Positions 12,101 to 27,100 of a DNA stretch of 64,000 bases are shown in pieces. The notes under the pieces were generated by a model. That model was not told where the DNA came from, ran no database searches, and was given only the letters and a program-made list of their open reading frames with translations. Position 1 is the first letter of the stretch. Every line of letters begins with the position of its first letter. The position numbers were made by a program, and so were the translations under genes. This stretch comes from Vanilla planifolia (taxonomy: Eukaryota; Streptophyta; Magnoliopsida; Asparagales; Orchidaceae), in NCBI GenBank assembly GCA_023846275.1, contig CM043875.1:2849569-2913568 (forward strand). The letters run 5' to 3'.

Positions 12101-15100
12101 TATATGGTTTAGAATATTTAGTTTTATATCAAGGGAATTTAGATATTCTCAAGGGAAGTTGAACACATTCCTTTAAGCAATAGACATTAAGTGGAAAAAT
12201 ATTCTTATAATATATGTCAATAACATTGCAATTACTAGAGATGACATCAAAGATTTACTAAATTGAGATTCCAACAAATGAGTGAATTTCAAGTCAAGAA
12301 AAGCAACGAGCATAATCCTCTAATATAACATGAACAATACCAATATCTAGTGGGGAAGCTCACTTCTCTTTTCCTCACTAGAGTTGATACACAATTTAAC
12401 TTATATACAATCGATCGATTTGTTAACTCTCCTATTATACATCATCTTGAGGCAATCAACCATGTGCTAAGATATATAATTAGAAGACCAAGGAAACTCT
12501 GTTCAAGAAAACTAATAGTCAAGATGCACAAGGAATTGTCGATGCATATTAAACAAGTTCAATTGAAGACAGTAAATCTAGCACTAGATATTGCACAAAA
12601 TTTTGAAGAAGCCTGCTGACTTGGAGAAGCAAGAAATAATGCTCTAATACCAAGCAAGTGCCAAAGGAGTTTGCAAGATAATCTAGATAAAAGGACTTCT
12701 TAAAGAAATGAAGATCACATGAAATTATATAGTAATAGTGAATTTATCATCAATATTGCCCATTAAGCAATACAGCTTGATTGTACAAAACGTGCAAATG
12801 GAATGAAGCATTATCAAAAGTGAAGTTAGCTCCGAAGCCATCTACTTATCATACATCTACCCCAACGATCAGGAAGTAGACCTTCTCACTGAAGCATGGT
12901 CAAAACCATTTGAAATTTTAATTGCAAGTTAAGCATGATGGAAATTCATTCATGAACTTGAGGGAAAGTGATCGAAGGTCAAAACAAATCCCTAATGTAA
13001 GATATTAGGTGTATAATTTTTATTTTCCTTGTTTGTAAATTACCAAATTTGTTCCTTTTTATGTCATTCTTTATTTTACTTATTTCCCTTATTCTAGGAG
13101 TTGGCTACTATTCTTGATGCATTCTCCAAAAAGGGAACATTAATTCGAGTTTATAAATATTTTAACTTGTTATCCAAAAAAATCAATAAAGAATATTCCA
13201 CAAATTTTTTGTTTAGATTCAAAATTGAGATAGATTGTTAAGTATATGTCTAAGTTATATTAGTCTCACTTTAGAAGTCAAATATAACATTGGAGCTTAA
13301 TATACAATTAGATTAATTCTACATATAAGATAATATTTTAATATAATAAGATAGCCTTCCTCTTAGTCAAGGAGAAAGTGATGCATATGGAGTAGTTGAT
13401 CACGAGTGCTTATGCCCAAAGTGCAAAGGAAATACCAAAAGGTCTCCTAAGCTTACGTGCAATTGCGCCAAACTAGCTTGCAGCCTTAGAGGTCAGCCAT
13501 CTCCTCGATGGGTGGTCATCGAAAGTATGATAGAGAATGACTAGGTTAGGACCTTCGGAGACCATCCATGACAAGAGAGCTAAAGGAAAGTTTCATATTT
13601 CCTCTTGTTTTCAATGAGGAACTTGAGCATGTTTGAAGTCCCATTCAACATACAAAGACTGAACTGAACAAGGAGAAATTTTTGCACTCTTTGCACTTCC
13701 TTTAACAAGGACATTGTGTAGACATATTGTTCAAGAAATCCTTGGAAAAAAAAAAGGCACACTAAAAACAATTGAGCCAAAATAGAACAATATTGATAGG
13801 AATTCTTCTTGAAGGTAGTAAGCAAAAAGGATGTGCCCTTAGATACTTTGAACAACGATAGAAGCCTAACAGCCCAAGAAAGCAAAGGATGTGCATCTTC
13901 AAAAGACAAAATGTCATTTCAAAATAACTCAAACAAATTACATTAATGCAAGTGGAACAGTTCAAACACCAATCTAAATCATCAATTGTGGAGCAGTTCA
14001 AACACCAATCTAAATCATCAATTGGAATGATAATGAGATGGGGTGATTATCTTGAGGAACATAAAAGTGGCCACCATGGACTAACATAGCACTTTTATAC
14101 CATAGAGCCTCTGAGCTTAATGATTTCATCGAGTTCTATAACATATGCCACCATCTTTCCCTTCGCTTTCAGGTTTTTTTACTATTTCAACAATTGACAA
14201 TAGGGAAGAAAAAGATCAAAAACAACAATGAAGAATTCCTCACTTTGTTGTTATGCCAGTCTCCACGATGGCAAAAGCAAAGCCTGCCAACTTAAAGTTC
14301 CCAAAGGCAGCAATCAAGCAAACAAGGTCAAGTGGGAATTGAATTCCTTAATGGAAGCAAAGGACTTCTAAACCTGTCAACTAAGCATGGAGATGGGACT
14401 AAGGGTCCCTTTTAAGAAGTACTAAGAGGGCATCTTCTGATGTTACAGGCTGATCCTAACTATGATAACACAAAACACTTTTCGGTTATAGAGAAAGTAG
14501 TTGATTCTCTAACCACAACAAAACAACTCTGATGCATGGACGTGTTACACTGACACTTTTGGCGGGTTTCCATCTCAATCTACCTAACAAGCTTATTGTT
14601 GAAGAGCTAAGTGGATATTGTCCAACGAACTAGCCTTTATCGCACTTTTCTAGCAACAAAACTTATTCATCGTCTCTTTTTTGACAGGTGGAGCAGTCCT
14701 TGCAATAAAAGCCCAATCTCTATTTGAAAGGCTACTATTGTATGCAGAGACAAATGAGGGTCTGGCGCAAAGACAAAATGGTATAATCACATCGACTTTT
14801 TCCAGCATGCCAACAGAATCGTGAACAATTATGTTTGAGAATCAACCGCCCAAATGGAATTGACAACCAAGGTGACTAAAGCAGAGTAATCAAAAACATG
14901 ATGTGGTGTTAGGCTATGCAAAACACTGCTAGGGAGCACCAGAGAGGCATGCAGTCATTACAAGCATAAAATGGCACAATAATATTGACTTTTTGTAGCA
15001 TGACGACAAAATGATGAACAACTTTGCTCAAGAAGCAACCTACCAAATGGGAATGACAACCGATGTGACAACAATAGAGCAATCAAAAACATAATATGAT

Positions 15101-18100
15101 CAAACAATGTGCAACATTGCTAGGGAGAACCAAAGAAGGATGCAACCACTCACTGCAATTCCCATAGCAACACAGCATGGGAAGAAACAAGCAGGGTAAC
15201 GACAAGGGCTAACTTGAATGTGAGGGTCTCCAAAAATAGGGAGGACTATCCTTCTTGCCTTGATTGGTACTTAAAACAAACTGGTTAAATCTAAGCTCAA
15301 GAAAAATAGAGGTTATTCAAGGAGAGTGGGGGCTAGAGGGAGCAGGGGAAGAGCTTGGAAATTCATGGTCAACAACAAAACTTTTGTAGGAGGAAGGCCT
15401 TGTCCAAGAGGTAGAGTATACAGTCACACTTCTTTTAACCTTGGCGATAATGCAACTATGTGGGTTGTCTCAAAGGACAACAAAATAGAGAATTTGAGGC
15501 AAAATTTTGACGTCAAGCTATTTTTCAACAGCCCCCCTTACAGTATTATCACCACAGTAGAATTTCACCACAAATTCAGGATGGATTGGTGTGGTTCCTC
15601 TATGCTTAAGATGTCAGAATATTAAACCATGAATGAATAGAGGAATGAGAAAAATATTATTTAGTGATTGTGAGGCCCCAATTCTTGATTGGAAGGGAGG
15701 CTACCTCCTTGGTTAGATACATCCTAACAAGAGTTCAATATGGTTGAAAGAGACCCTTTATGCAATGCAAAAGTTTTGTTCCAGTGCCTAGTTTTCATGA
15801 CCGAAAAGGCTTGGCTAGGCGGGAGGGCCCCTCTTCATGGAAAGCATGTCATGCTCAAGGCTATTCAAATAGTCGTATTGCAATGCCACTAACTGAAGAT
15901 ATTGACCAACTAGCACTGACTAAAAGGAATTAACTACTTGCCAAGAGAGCTTGAAGTTAAAGTAGAAGTTGGCTACAACAAAGGAATAGGAGTATATGGA
16001 GAGGAAGAGCGATGCGACCATCTAGAAGCTCTCGACAAGGAAAGGGAGAGGGCTCTAACACAATGAAGAGGTCTTGTGAATTAGGTAGAACGCTAAAATT
16101 GCCTAGCAAGTTGTCCAAAGGCTTTGTAAGAAAGCCCATGTTTGAGCAATCAATCTGTAGAAGCAAGCTAGGAAGGGTTGTTTTAATGGCCTAATCTATA
16201 GAGTAGGTAGTGATAACAAAGAGTTCATTTTATATCTAAAACATAGCCAAAGGTTGCAGGAGAGGGCCACTAACCTCTTGCACAAAAAAAGGCAAGGGGA
16301 CCTCAACTCAATAGAGAACAAACTCTATCAATAGTCTCGACTGAGACTAACGAAGGTCTAAATAGACACTTTCCTCAGTCAACCACGAATCCCACTCAAA
16401 GAATTGATAGAAAACAACGATGTAAAGGAGAGCATGGAGTAGAGAGGAACTACCAATTGAGTTGGACAAAAAAAATGAAACTTTAGCAAATATTTTGAAA
16501 TCAAAGCTAATCTAAGAGCAAGCCCAATGAAGAATTAGGTGCAATTTATTCCATTTTTTGAAGTGCTTTTGTACTCTTTAGATAATTTCTCAATAAAGTT
16601 GCATAAACATTTGCTTGTCACCTATCAAATTTTCCTCATTTGCTACGCTTTTTTTTATTGGAAAGAATTTTCCCATAAAGTTGCACAAAATATCATTAAA
16701 GATCCTAAAAAGGGACTTGGACAAAAACTTCAACAACTATCCCCAAGGAGTCAATCAAGAAACAAGATCTACTCGAGCCAATTTGATAGTAAAAAAATAG
16801 ACTTTTGAATAGAGAGACCAACAAAATGCTAGGCACATGAACTCATGTACCTCTTCAGACAAGCCAAGAGAGAGAAACCCAAGCGAAGGACCTACTCATG
16901 CTTATACAAGGATCGTCGCAACTAGTTGCAATCAAGGACTTTTCATCAAACTAGGTAAACAATAGGCTCAATGATCAAACAAGGCTTACGACGAGTGATT
17001 GTTAAGGGAAAGTCTTTGACAAGTTAGACCACCAAAAAGAAGGCCCTCGAGCCTTAAAACTTCAAGAGAATTCTCATAAGAAAAAGAGTTGAGCTAAAGA
17101 TTATAAAGTTGGACGAGAGAGTTCTCACAAAAAAAGCATAATAAGTATTAAAGCTCTTAAAGTTAATGTCACTCCAAGTGCATGCAAACTTCCTTTTGGA
17201 CAACAATCTTCAAAAGGTTTACTTAGAGGTGAACATGTTCAAGCAAGTCCATGTCAAAACCCAGTGCAGCATGATCGCAGGAAACATATGTGAATAGGCT
17301 AGAGCTTCATCAAAACTGAAGTTAATTCTATAGCCATCAGCAAGTCAAATCTTCGCCAAAGATTAGAAAGAACACATTCTCACTAAAGCATTGTCAAAAC
17401 CATTTGAATTTCTAGTTAACAAGTTGAGTATGCTGGAAATTCATTCATGAACTTAAGGAAAAGTAATGGAAGAACAAAATAAATTCTTGATTTAAGAAAT
17501 TAGATATAGAATTTTAATTTTTCTTATTTGTAGGCAACCAAATTTATTCCTCTTAATACTACTTTCTATTTATTTATTTTCTTGACTCTAGGAGTTAGTT
17601 TTTGTTTATGATGTGTTCTCCAAAAAAGATAGATTGATTATAATCTATAACTATATATTTTTATTCAAAAAATCAATAAAGAATATTTTAGACAAGTATA
17701 ACTGTGAGTTGGATTAGTCGTACTTTGGAAGTCAAATATAAAAAATTAGATAACTCCAACATATAAGATAATACTTTATTATAATACATGTCTATTTAAG
17801 AGAATATTGGATTCAACCTTGGGCCCACACTTTATTCAAATTAACAAAACTTATTTGAAATAATAAATAAATTAAAAGTTGCAACTTGGAACATATTAAG
17901 TAACTTAGCTAAACAAAGGCTAACAAAAGCAAAAAGAGAATCAAATCAAATCAATCCAAATAAAATTAATTGTTCTAAGTAGGCTATAGAAAATAACAAA
18001 AAAAAATTCATTCAAAGTAACACTAAAGTCAACAACCCCAAATTGTGTAATAAAACTATAGTGCAAAGCATGCTTGCAGTTTGTACACTGCAAATTTCCA

Positions 18101-21100
18101 TACTTCAGAACTTAAACAGCCACTAAAAACTCACAGTGCACATATTAAATATCTCCCAAGAAAGCTATAAGAAAAAGTTCAAGCTTATTGAAATTTGAAG
18201 ACTTAAAAATGTTCCATCATGGAACACAAACATGTGTGCAAACAAGATGTCTTCAAGGATGGGTTTTAACAAATCAAGGCCAATGAGACAACACCAACAA
18301 TAAAACGGCCAATCGGCAAGTGCCATGACAACATTTTGTCACCAAGAAAAAGATGACAAGCGAGACACTATGGAAACACCAAAGGATGACCACCTCCACC
18401 CTCACCATCTCAACAAGGTGAGCAGCCTCAAGGAAAGGGAATGCTTTGGTTTAGGAAGGATTGAATACAAACAATAGAGAATTGTTCCAAACCCCAGAGG
18501 GGATCTAAAAAAAGGAAAATGCCCAAGACAAACTAACTCTCTCTAGAAAGATGACTTGTTACATCAAGAAACTTGTAAAATTGCATGTGGGAGGGGAGCC
18601 CAAGATCCACTACAAACAAAGACACTTGGCTAAGGAATTTTCTAAAACTAGAGCCTACGTTCCTTGTCACCTTATGCACCTAGCCAGTCAAAGGGTATGC
18701 TAGCATCTTAGACTTAGGCAGCTTAATCTAAAGAGTGAAAGGAAACCAAAGACCAACACAGGTTAAGACAAAAACCTAGTAGGTTGTGCTGGGGTAAAGA
18801 ATTCCATAACGACGAGGGGAGGCTCACAACACAGTGTAGTCATACAGCAGATGGCATTTCATGAAAGGGGAACTCCAAGTATAGATGCCGGACCTAGAGT
18901 TGGTGATCATCAATTGCCAAAGGTTAAAAAAGAATGACAACCTCACTAAGTTGAGAAAGCCACACATGAGAGTGTCAACACCACCAAGAGGGTTCATGAG
19001 AACCTCAAGGAGCAAGTGGGCAAGATGGGTAAGTTGCTAAAGTCTTGGAAGGATTGGAAGCAACTCCCCTAGAGTTAATCGAGGAATGTGACAAGGTGAT
19101 GTGGTGGAAAGTCAAGCTAGTACAGTAGTTGGAAGAGACAAAGGTTAAGCGAAAGATGAGCCGAGGAGAACATAATTGAGAAGGGAAAGGTAGCAAAGCT
19201 GAAGAGCGGCTTTGATTCACTTTGAGTCAATAGGAAAGATGATAATAATGATAAAGGGATGACACTGAGACTTGGTGGACGCAATTAGGAGGGCCTTCCA
19301 CTTGTCGATAGAGTGAATGATACAAAGCAAGCAGTTGGTGACAAGTGTTTCTACCTAGGTTGTAGAGGGCATGCTATAAAGCCTCCTAAACTTGGACCTT
19401 CGAATACCATCTCCGACAAGGGAGTTTAAGAAAGCAAAGTTTCTTGTTCCCCTCTTTCTTTCCATTGAAGAACTCACAAAATCTCATATGTCTAAGAATG
19501 AATGAAAGAACAAACAGTAATTTTTGTGAAGTCATTACATTTTCTTTAATAAGGACTAGAAATATTTTCCAAGAAAATCGTGGAAAAAAAAGGCAAACCA
19601 AAGACATAAAAGCCAAAACAGGAGAACAATATCAATAGGAATCCTTCTCATAGGCAAGTAATGAGAAGGGAACCCAAGAAATGGACACTTGAGACAAGAA
19701 AGAAGCCTAACGACTTAAGAATACAAAGATGTGCATCATCAGAAGCCATGATGGCATTTTGACATCACCTAATCACATTAAATAAATGCACATGGAATGA
19801 AACCACCATTTAGAATCTTCGATTGGTATGGATAGTGAGATGAGACGGTGCCCTTGATACACATAAAACTAGCCACCATGTATTAAACTAGCATTTTCAT
19901 GCCTTTGAGCCTCCCTTTATGATTAAGACTTCCATCACCTTCTTCCCCCCTTTGACTTCAATTTTTCACTATTTTGGCTGCTAACAATCAGGAAAAAAAA
20001 TCAAGAACAGTTAGGCATTTCTCACCTTTGTTGGAATGCCAAACTCCATGATGATGACAACAAAGCTTGCAAACTTGAAGTTCCCACAAGCAAAAATCAA
20101 GCAAACAAGCTTGAACAAAAATTGAATGCCTTAATTGAGGCAAAAGACTTTTGCACTCATTGACCAAACATGAAGATGGGACTAAAGGTCCCTTCAAGAA
20201 ACACTAGGAGGACATCTTTCAACGCTACTGGCTGATCCTAACACCAATTGCACAAAACATTTTTTTTGTGGTAGAGTGCTAAAACTACAAAAGAGATTGT
20301 CCAAACTCTTCTATAAGAAAGTCTAAAACCTTTCGACAATCAATCTATAGTAATTGGCCAAGCACAATGATTAGAGTACAAGAGGGGTTATTCGAGTGGC
20401 CCAATTTGTGGGTAAGGTAGTGACGACAAACAAGGACTCCAAAGAGTTCATTTTCTTAAACTTCAATGTGTCAAAGAGTTGGTCAAAGATGGGCCAGCAC
20501 GCACTAGCTCTAAAAGCATAAATACCTCACCAAAATTCATCCTCACTAGACCCTCTACTCATTGGAGAACAAACTTAGCCTTGCTACAAGAAACCAAGGC
20601 CTATAGGCCACTTCCGTAGTTGTGCAACAACCTTGTTTGAAGAATTGGACCCCAATGATGAGGCAAAGGAGAGCAAGGAATGGAGGGTGAAACTCTCAAT
20701 CAAGTAGGATTCAAACAAAAAAGTTACCTTCAACAAGAACTTTGATATCAAAGCTAGCTTAAGAGCAAGCATAACAATGAATTAGGTGTAGTCTTTTCCA
20801 TTTTTTTAAATTCTTTGTACACTTTAGTCTATAAGTTATATAAAAATTTACTCAAGTGTTATTTTGTCAATTATCAAAATTTTCTAATTTCTTTTACTTA
20901 TAAAGAGAGAATGCCTGGCACAAAATGTGTTTTAAGGATCCCAAGATGAGACTTCAACAACCAATTTCCCAAAAATCAATCAAGAAACAAGATCTACTCG
21001 AGTAGATTTGATTGTAAAATATTGATTTTTGAATAGAAAAGTTCACAAAATATTAGGCACATGCACTAGTGTACCTTTTCAAACAAGCCACGAGAGAGAA

Positions 21101-24100
21101 GCTTAGGCGAGGGACTCATGCTCATCTAAGGATTGTGGCATCTGATTGCAAGCAAAGACCTTACGTCAAACCAGGTATGGGCTTAGTGCTCCTCATACAA
21201 GGCTCACAACAAACGATTGCTAACAGGTATGTCTTTTGCGAGCTAGGCTACGAACAAGAAAGTTGCCAAGCCTAAAGGCTAAGGCAAGAGAATTCTTGTT
21301 GGGAAAATCAGAGTTATCAATTTTCAAGTTGGATGAAAGAGATCTAACCTAGAAAGCATAATAGATTAAACTCTTACATAGTAAATTGTTTAAAGTTATC
21401 ATCACTCCATGTGCAAGTTAGCCTACTTTAGAGAATGACCTTCAAGAGAGCTAATTGGATGTAGACATTTTGCACTTATAACTACACATCAATATCACAC
21501 CAAAGAAATTTGTGCACCTAAGATCCCTTCATCGTTGTCAAGATTTCCAAGAAAGCTCAATGGCAAGCTAGGGACAAAGGCAGAGTAAGCTCAACGATGG
21601 ACCCAAGGCTCAATGCTCATACTAGGCTCACAACAAGTGATTGCTGAGTGGTAAGTCTTTGGTGAGCTAAGCCACCAACTAGAATGTTACCAAGCCTAAA
21701 GGCTTAAGAGAATTATTTTTGGGAAAATGAATTGAGCTATAGATTTTCTAGTTGGTCAAAAGAGTTCTCACCCAAAAAGCATGATAGATTAAATTCTTAT
21801 GTAGTAAATTGTTTAAAGTTAGCGTCACTCAATGTGCAAGCTAGCCTCCTTTAAACAATGATCTTCAAGAGAGCTACTTGGCTGTAGATATATCATACTC
21901 GTAACCAAAGAAATATGTGCACCTAAGATCCTTTCATCGTTGTTAATTTTTCAAAGAAATTTCAATGGCAGTCCATTGATAAAGAAAGAGTAACATCAAT
22001 AGTGGGCCAAGGGCGAGGCCAGAAAAAGCTTGGTTATAGGACTAAGGGAAAAACTAAAGGGCACTCAACAAAGGACCCAGGGGTCAATTGGTAGAAGCTC
22101 GTTTGTTAGCAAGGAGCCATACCAGTGGAACCCAACAACAAGCCAAGGGTGTCAACCCCCCATATACTCTAACCTAATCATAAATAAAATATCATGCAAA
22201 TTAGGATACACTAGAATATAAAGAAGGATTGATGACATCTAGTCAACTATCATATGAAAGTGATGATAAAACATTCTACTAAGACATTCCTAAACCGTGT
22301 TAATCAAATCAATCCAAAATCAATAGCTACAGATGCAAATTCATAGCATAAAAAGTAAAGTGAAAAATGTGTATAAGAACAAACATCTTCGAAGAATAAT
22401 ATGTGCAATAGGTACAACCATGACCAAGTTTTGAAAATATAAAGCATCCAAAAGGAGCATCATTTCAAAACATATCATAAACACTTTATCACACTTCTAC
22501 TAATTGCCATATATCTAAGGCATAATCTATAATATTAATAAGTAATAAACTTCATGTAATTCAACAGGTAAATTGTTATCTACAAATAGAATATTAAATG
22601 AAAAATAATAACAAAATAACCCATATAATGAAGGAGCAATAACAAAATATAACATGTATATAATAAACATAAAAAAAAACATATGAGCTCTTAAAAACAT
22701 GTGATCAAGGCAACATGTAAAATTATATAAGCTATGCAATCATGCACAAGTATGAACATATGCAAGATGATGACCATATCCATTCTCTAGACATATATAT
22801 ATCAATTCTTTTTTTCATCATCATGACATGTCATTCAATATACTTTTATTATTCTCATATTTGTTATATTCATATCTAATATTCTCATTTTTACATCTAT
22901 CTCATATTTATATGGGCTCAAGTTTTCTTAAATGACTATTATCTTATTTCTATATAACTCCATCCCATCTCATTTTCTTATCTTATCTTTATTTTATTTC
23001 TATTTGGCATCATATCATAGCTAAACTTCAATTCATAAACATATCATAATTGACTAGTCATTTCAATCATATAATTTCTACACATCATATTCGTGATACA
23101 TCAAACTCCACATAAAGTATTAGTGATAATTGCAAACATTTCAATCATATTGATATTAGGCCCTACACAAGATACTAGTGTTAAATAAGAACATCTTAAT
23201 TATATTATCTCCATACATCAAGTTCGAAATAAAGTATTAACACTAATAAAAAATGAGATCTCTAATGTCATCGTATAACATGATCTATAATAAATGCATA
23301 TCAAGTCATACACTATATGTTAGAGGCTAATCATATATCATAATAATCCTGAGGTAATATCTTAAGAAAATTTCTCATTTCTTTTTTCATATCATATTAT
23401 TACGACATATCATCAAGACATATTATCATGTCTCATCAATATCATCACTAGTGTAATATAACACTTATATAACCTAAATCATATCATATCCAATGTCAAC
23501 TTTTCATGACATCATTTATCACATTATATAATTTCTTTTTCTTTCTACTTCTCGTCTCATTCTTTTATCCTTTACTAATTCTCTTTTTTCGTATTCTAAT
23601 GTAAACATTCTAATCAAATACATTATCTAAATACATATAACCCAAACTCATAATATACAAAATAAAATGATACTAATAACATATTGCACATTATCAAAAC
23701 ATCTACATATAAAGACAAATAATGTTATATGATTATGTTCATATCAATGCATTACTCAAAGCTAAATACCAATAACAAATATAAATCACAATCACATTAA
23801 TTTTTCCTTATAAGTTTTTCAACTGATTGTTCTTATTCCACTTTCTCCTTCCTATTGGCTTCCTACATCACAACATACACAATTCTATTATAATATACTC
23901 ATTTGAACACTCATAAGAAGCTCAATTAATCATTCCTAATAATTTCTTTAACTCTTAATACCCAACATTGTTGTTAGGATGTATCATCCATAAGACCCAA
24001 CAAATGGTATGTTCAAACTCAATGTACCATACCTCATGCAAATGCACTATACGCCAAGTTTGGCATATTGTACATTAAGCTCGAAATGAACAACTGCAGT

Positions 24101-27100
24101 AGCCAAAAGCTTGCTCTGTTTTGGTACAATCCCATTTCCAACTCAATTAATAAAGCAAATTTTGGAACATTAGAGGAATGAACTACAATAAAACACCCAA
24201 CTCCATCAAAACCTATATAATTTCTTATAACCACAAGCTCTAAAGTTAAATAATCCAATTTCCTAGCATGACAAGTTTGTAAGCATACTGTGTTGAATCC
24301 TGAAACTTAAACATGCAAAGCAACATACCTCACTAACATGCTTCATCACGAAAACAGCTGCTTAATACACTTTCAAAACCTTTTTCTTTTAGATCCAGTA
24401 AACTCCCTGTAGCAGCCTGGCTCTAGCTCCTTTGGTTCAGCAGCACCAGCTAGAAATCCTTTTGTTGCAAGCTCTTCCTGCACGGATCTTTTCCTACCAC
24501 TGCAGCAGCTGCTAAAAATACAGAAAAGAGAAGGACACCTCTCTTCATAGCTGCAATTTTCCTTCCCCTTCATTGATTTCTAAAGCTGCTTCCAAACAAC
24601 AGTAGCTCCATGCTGCAGTAATTCTCCTATTCTTACTGCTCTTGCTTCCAAATTCCAGCTGCAGCAGCCCCACCTAGCCCTTTCTTAGCTTTGCCTCTTC
24701 TGCTGTGCCTCTTACTCACTAATCTACTTATAACAGGTCGGTAAAAACTCCTCTCTTACCAAGCTATTGCTTTGCTGCAGCTTCCTTTTTCTTCCTCAAG
24801 CCAGAATTTCCTCACAAATTGCTACAGCTCTTACCCTTCCTTTCTGTGAGGCTGCCATTCGTTCTTTTTCCTCAGGTTCTGTAGCTGATTACCTAATAAA
24901 AATGCTATTCAGCATTATCTCAAAGGTTCCTTCCTGTACAAGCTAGGCAACCAGCTTCCTTCCCTATTTGTAGACCTCTCTTGAATCCTCCACACACTTG
25001 CACAACCGCCAGCTCAACAAGGAAATTGTTTTTCCCATGCATAACCTCAAGCAAGTTAAAGGCGGTTTCTAAAATTTTGACTATTGTAGCTAAAACTTGA
25101 AATGAAATAGATAATTTCAATCATATCTTCAAAAATTCATATTTAATTTCTTTAATCTCTAACAATTACAACCTAAGCACATATGGTTTTCTTTCAATAA
25201 GCTCTTTCCAAATATATCCTCATTTCTAAAATTTTGAATACCATACAAACTGGCACATTTTTAAAAATATTACTATAAATTAATATTTTATGCCAACACG
25301 TGCCAAGATCAAAATGTGAATACTCAAAAGCCCAAATCCAGATTGTTCTAATTTTCTTACCTTAAAAAAATTTCGTTTAAAAATTTAAAATAACACTAAA
25401 TATCTAATTCTCATTTTGACTTCCAAAACCCATATAGCTTTTCATTCAATGAAAGAATGCCATAAAAGTATCACCATGGCTATTAGTTAATTATCTAATA
25501 TTATATCTCATCTATTGAAATCTAAATTGATCTCTCCTAATCAATTTGTAAACTTTCTGGCCAACTCTTTCTACAGTCTGAAAAAACTTAACATCCTCGA
25601 ATCTCATTATCTTTGATTTGGCAACTTTATGGACACCGATCAAAAGACTCATTTTAATAAGTACAAGCATTAACTCCTTGAACAACAATATTTCCCTGCT
25701 TCTTATTAGAATATCTTTTCCATTTAACTTAAGCCACTAAGAGTCATTCCATAAGAATATTCAATTTTTTATTTCCATTTAACTTAAGCCACTAAGAGCC
25801 ATTCCATAATAATATTCATTTTTTTTATAAATTCAACTACAGAGTCAAAACCAATTGTTTTTTTTTACTTACATATCCACACAAAGATCTTTCTTGTAGA
25901 ATGTAAATAAAAGGAAATGAGTTCAAAACTTTTTTTCAAAATTCAATACATTCAATCCATTAAATCCACCATAGTTTTTCTTGTATAATCTATTAATCAA
26001 TCAGTTTGAAGATAAATGGCTATATCAATCAGTTTGAAGATAAACATGCCCTCATAATGTAATGTAAATAAATAACATTTTTCTTATCATATAACTATTG
26101 ATACATAGCACCTTGTTACACCACACATTGCATAAAGCTTTTAACCAAACCATGAGCTAAAAACATTGCTTTAAGTGCCGAGAAATGTATCAATTTAGCT
26201 AATCCACCATTCGTTATTCAGAGACCATCATGCCCAGCAAAGTGCTATGCCAATCACAGAAAAAATTACAACTATAGTACTCTAGTTCCATTCAGAAAAA
26301 GTACATATTACAACTAACCACTTAGCTGCTTGCTGCTCATCATACCAAATTTCTTCTCATTTTCCAATGTTCCATTGCTATTAAAAAAACATTGACACCC
26401 AGATTTTTCTTTTCTTGGCTTTACTTTCATCCGTGTAGTTTCCTCTTCTTAATATTCAATCATCACTATCACACAGTTTAGAAGTCAGCAATAGATCTCT
26501 ATACTTCATTTTCAAAAGTACATATCACCAATCACTCCTTTTCATTCAATTGCCTATTATTTTTCATCCCACATAATTCTTGTTGTAAATTCATTATCTG
26601 CTCAACACAACAACACTATATTAACATATCCCTATATGATAAAGATAATTCAAATCACTATATATGGTACTCTCTACAGTTTTTCGTTAACAAAACTCCT
26701 TCATGCAAATCTCATAAACAAAAATTCATATTCTAATATTAAGTGCAACAATCAGCTTACGATCTAAGATTCTTCATTGATAAGAGACAATCCTGTTTAT
26801 CTCTTATCTTTATTTCATCATCACTTTATCTTCTCTAACACAATACTTATTTCAACTATAATAAACATCTCTCTTCAATCTTTGACTTTTTATTAACATT
26901 CCTACATAGACTAAATAATACCAAGGCAAAGACATTCCCAATATCAACCGTATTTTTAACATTTATTTTATCATAATCACAATCTCTCAATCTGAGGATA
27001 TGTCAACAACCCAAGAAAACACCTCTAGTATTTTTAAACTATTTAACTCACAGTTAATTTCATTAATTCAGATTCTAAATATTTTTTCAAATTACCTTAT

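Noticed and set aside
15326-15625. 99-codon plus-strand frame with a GR-rich start in block D1
   Set aside because: Not preserved in the sister block D2 and no recognised domain.
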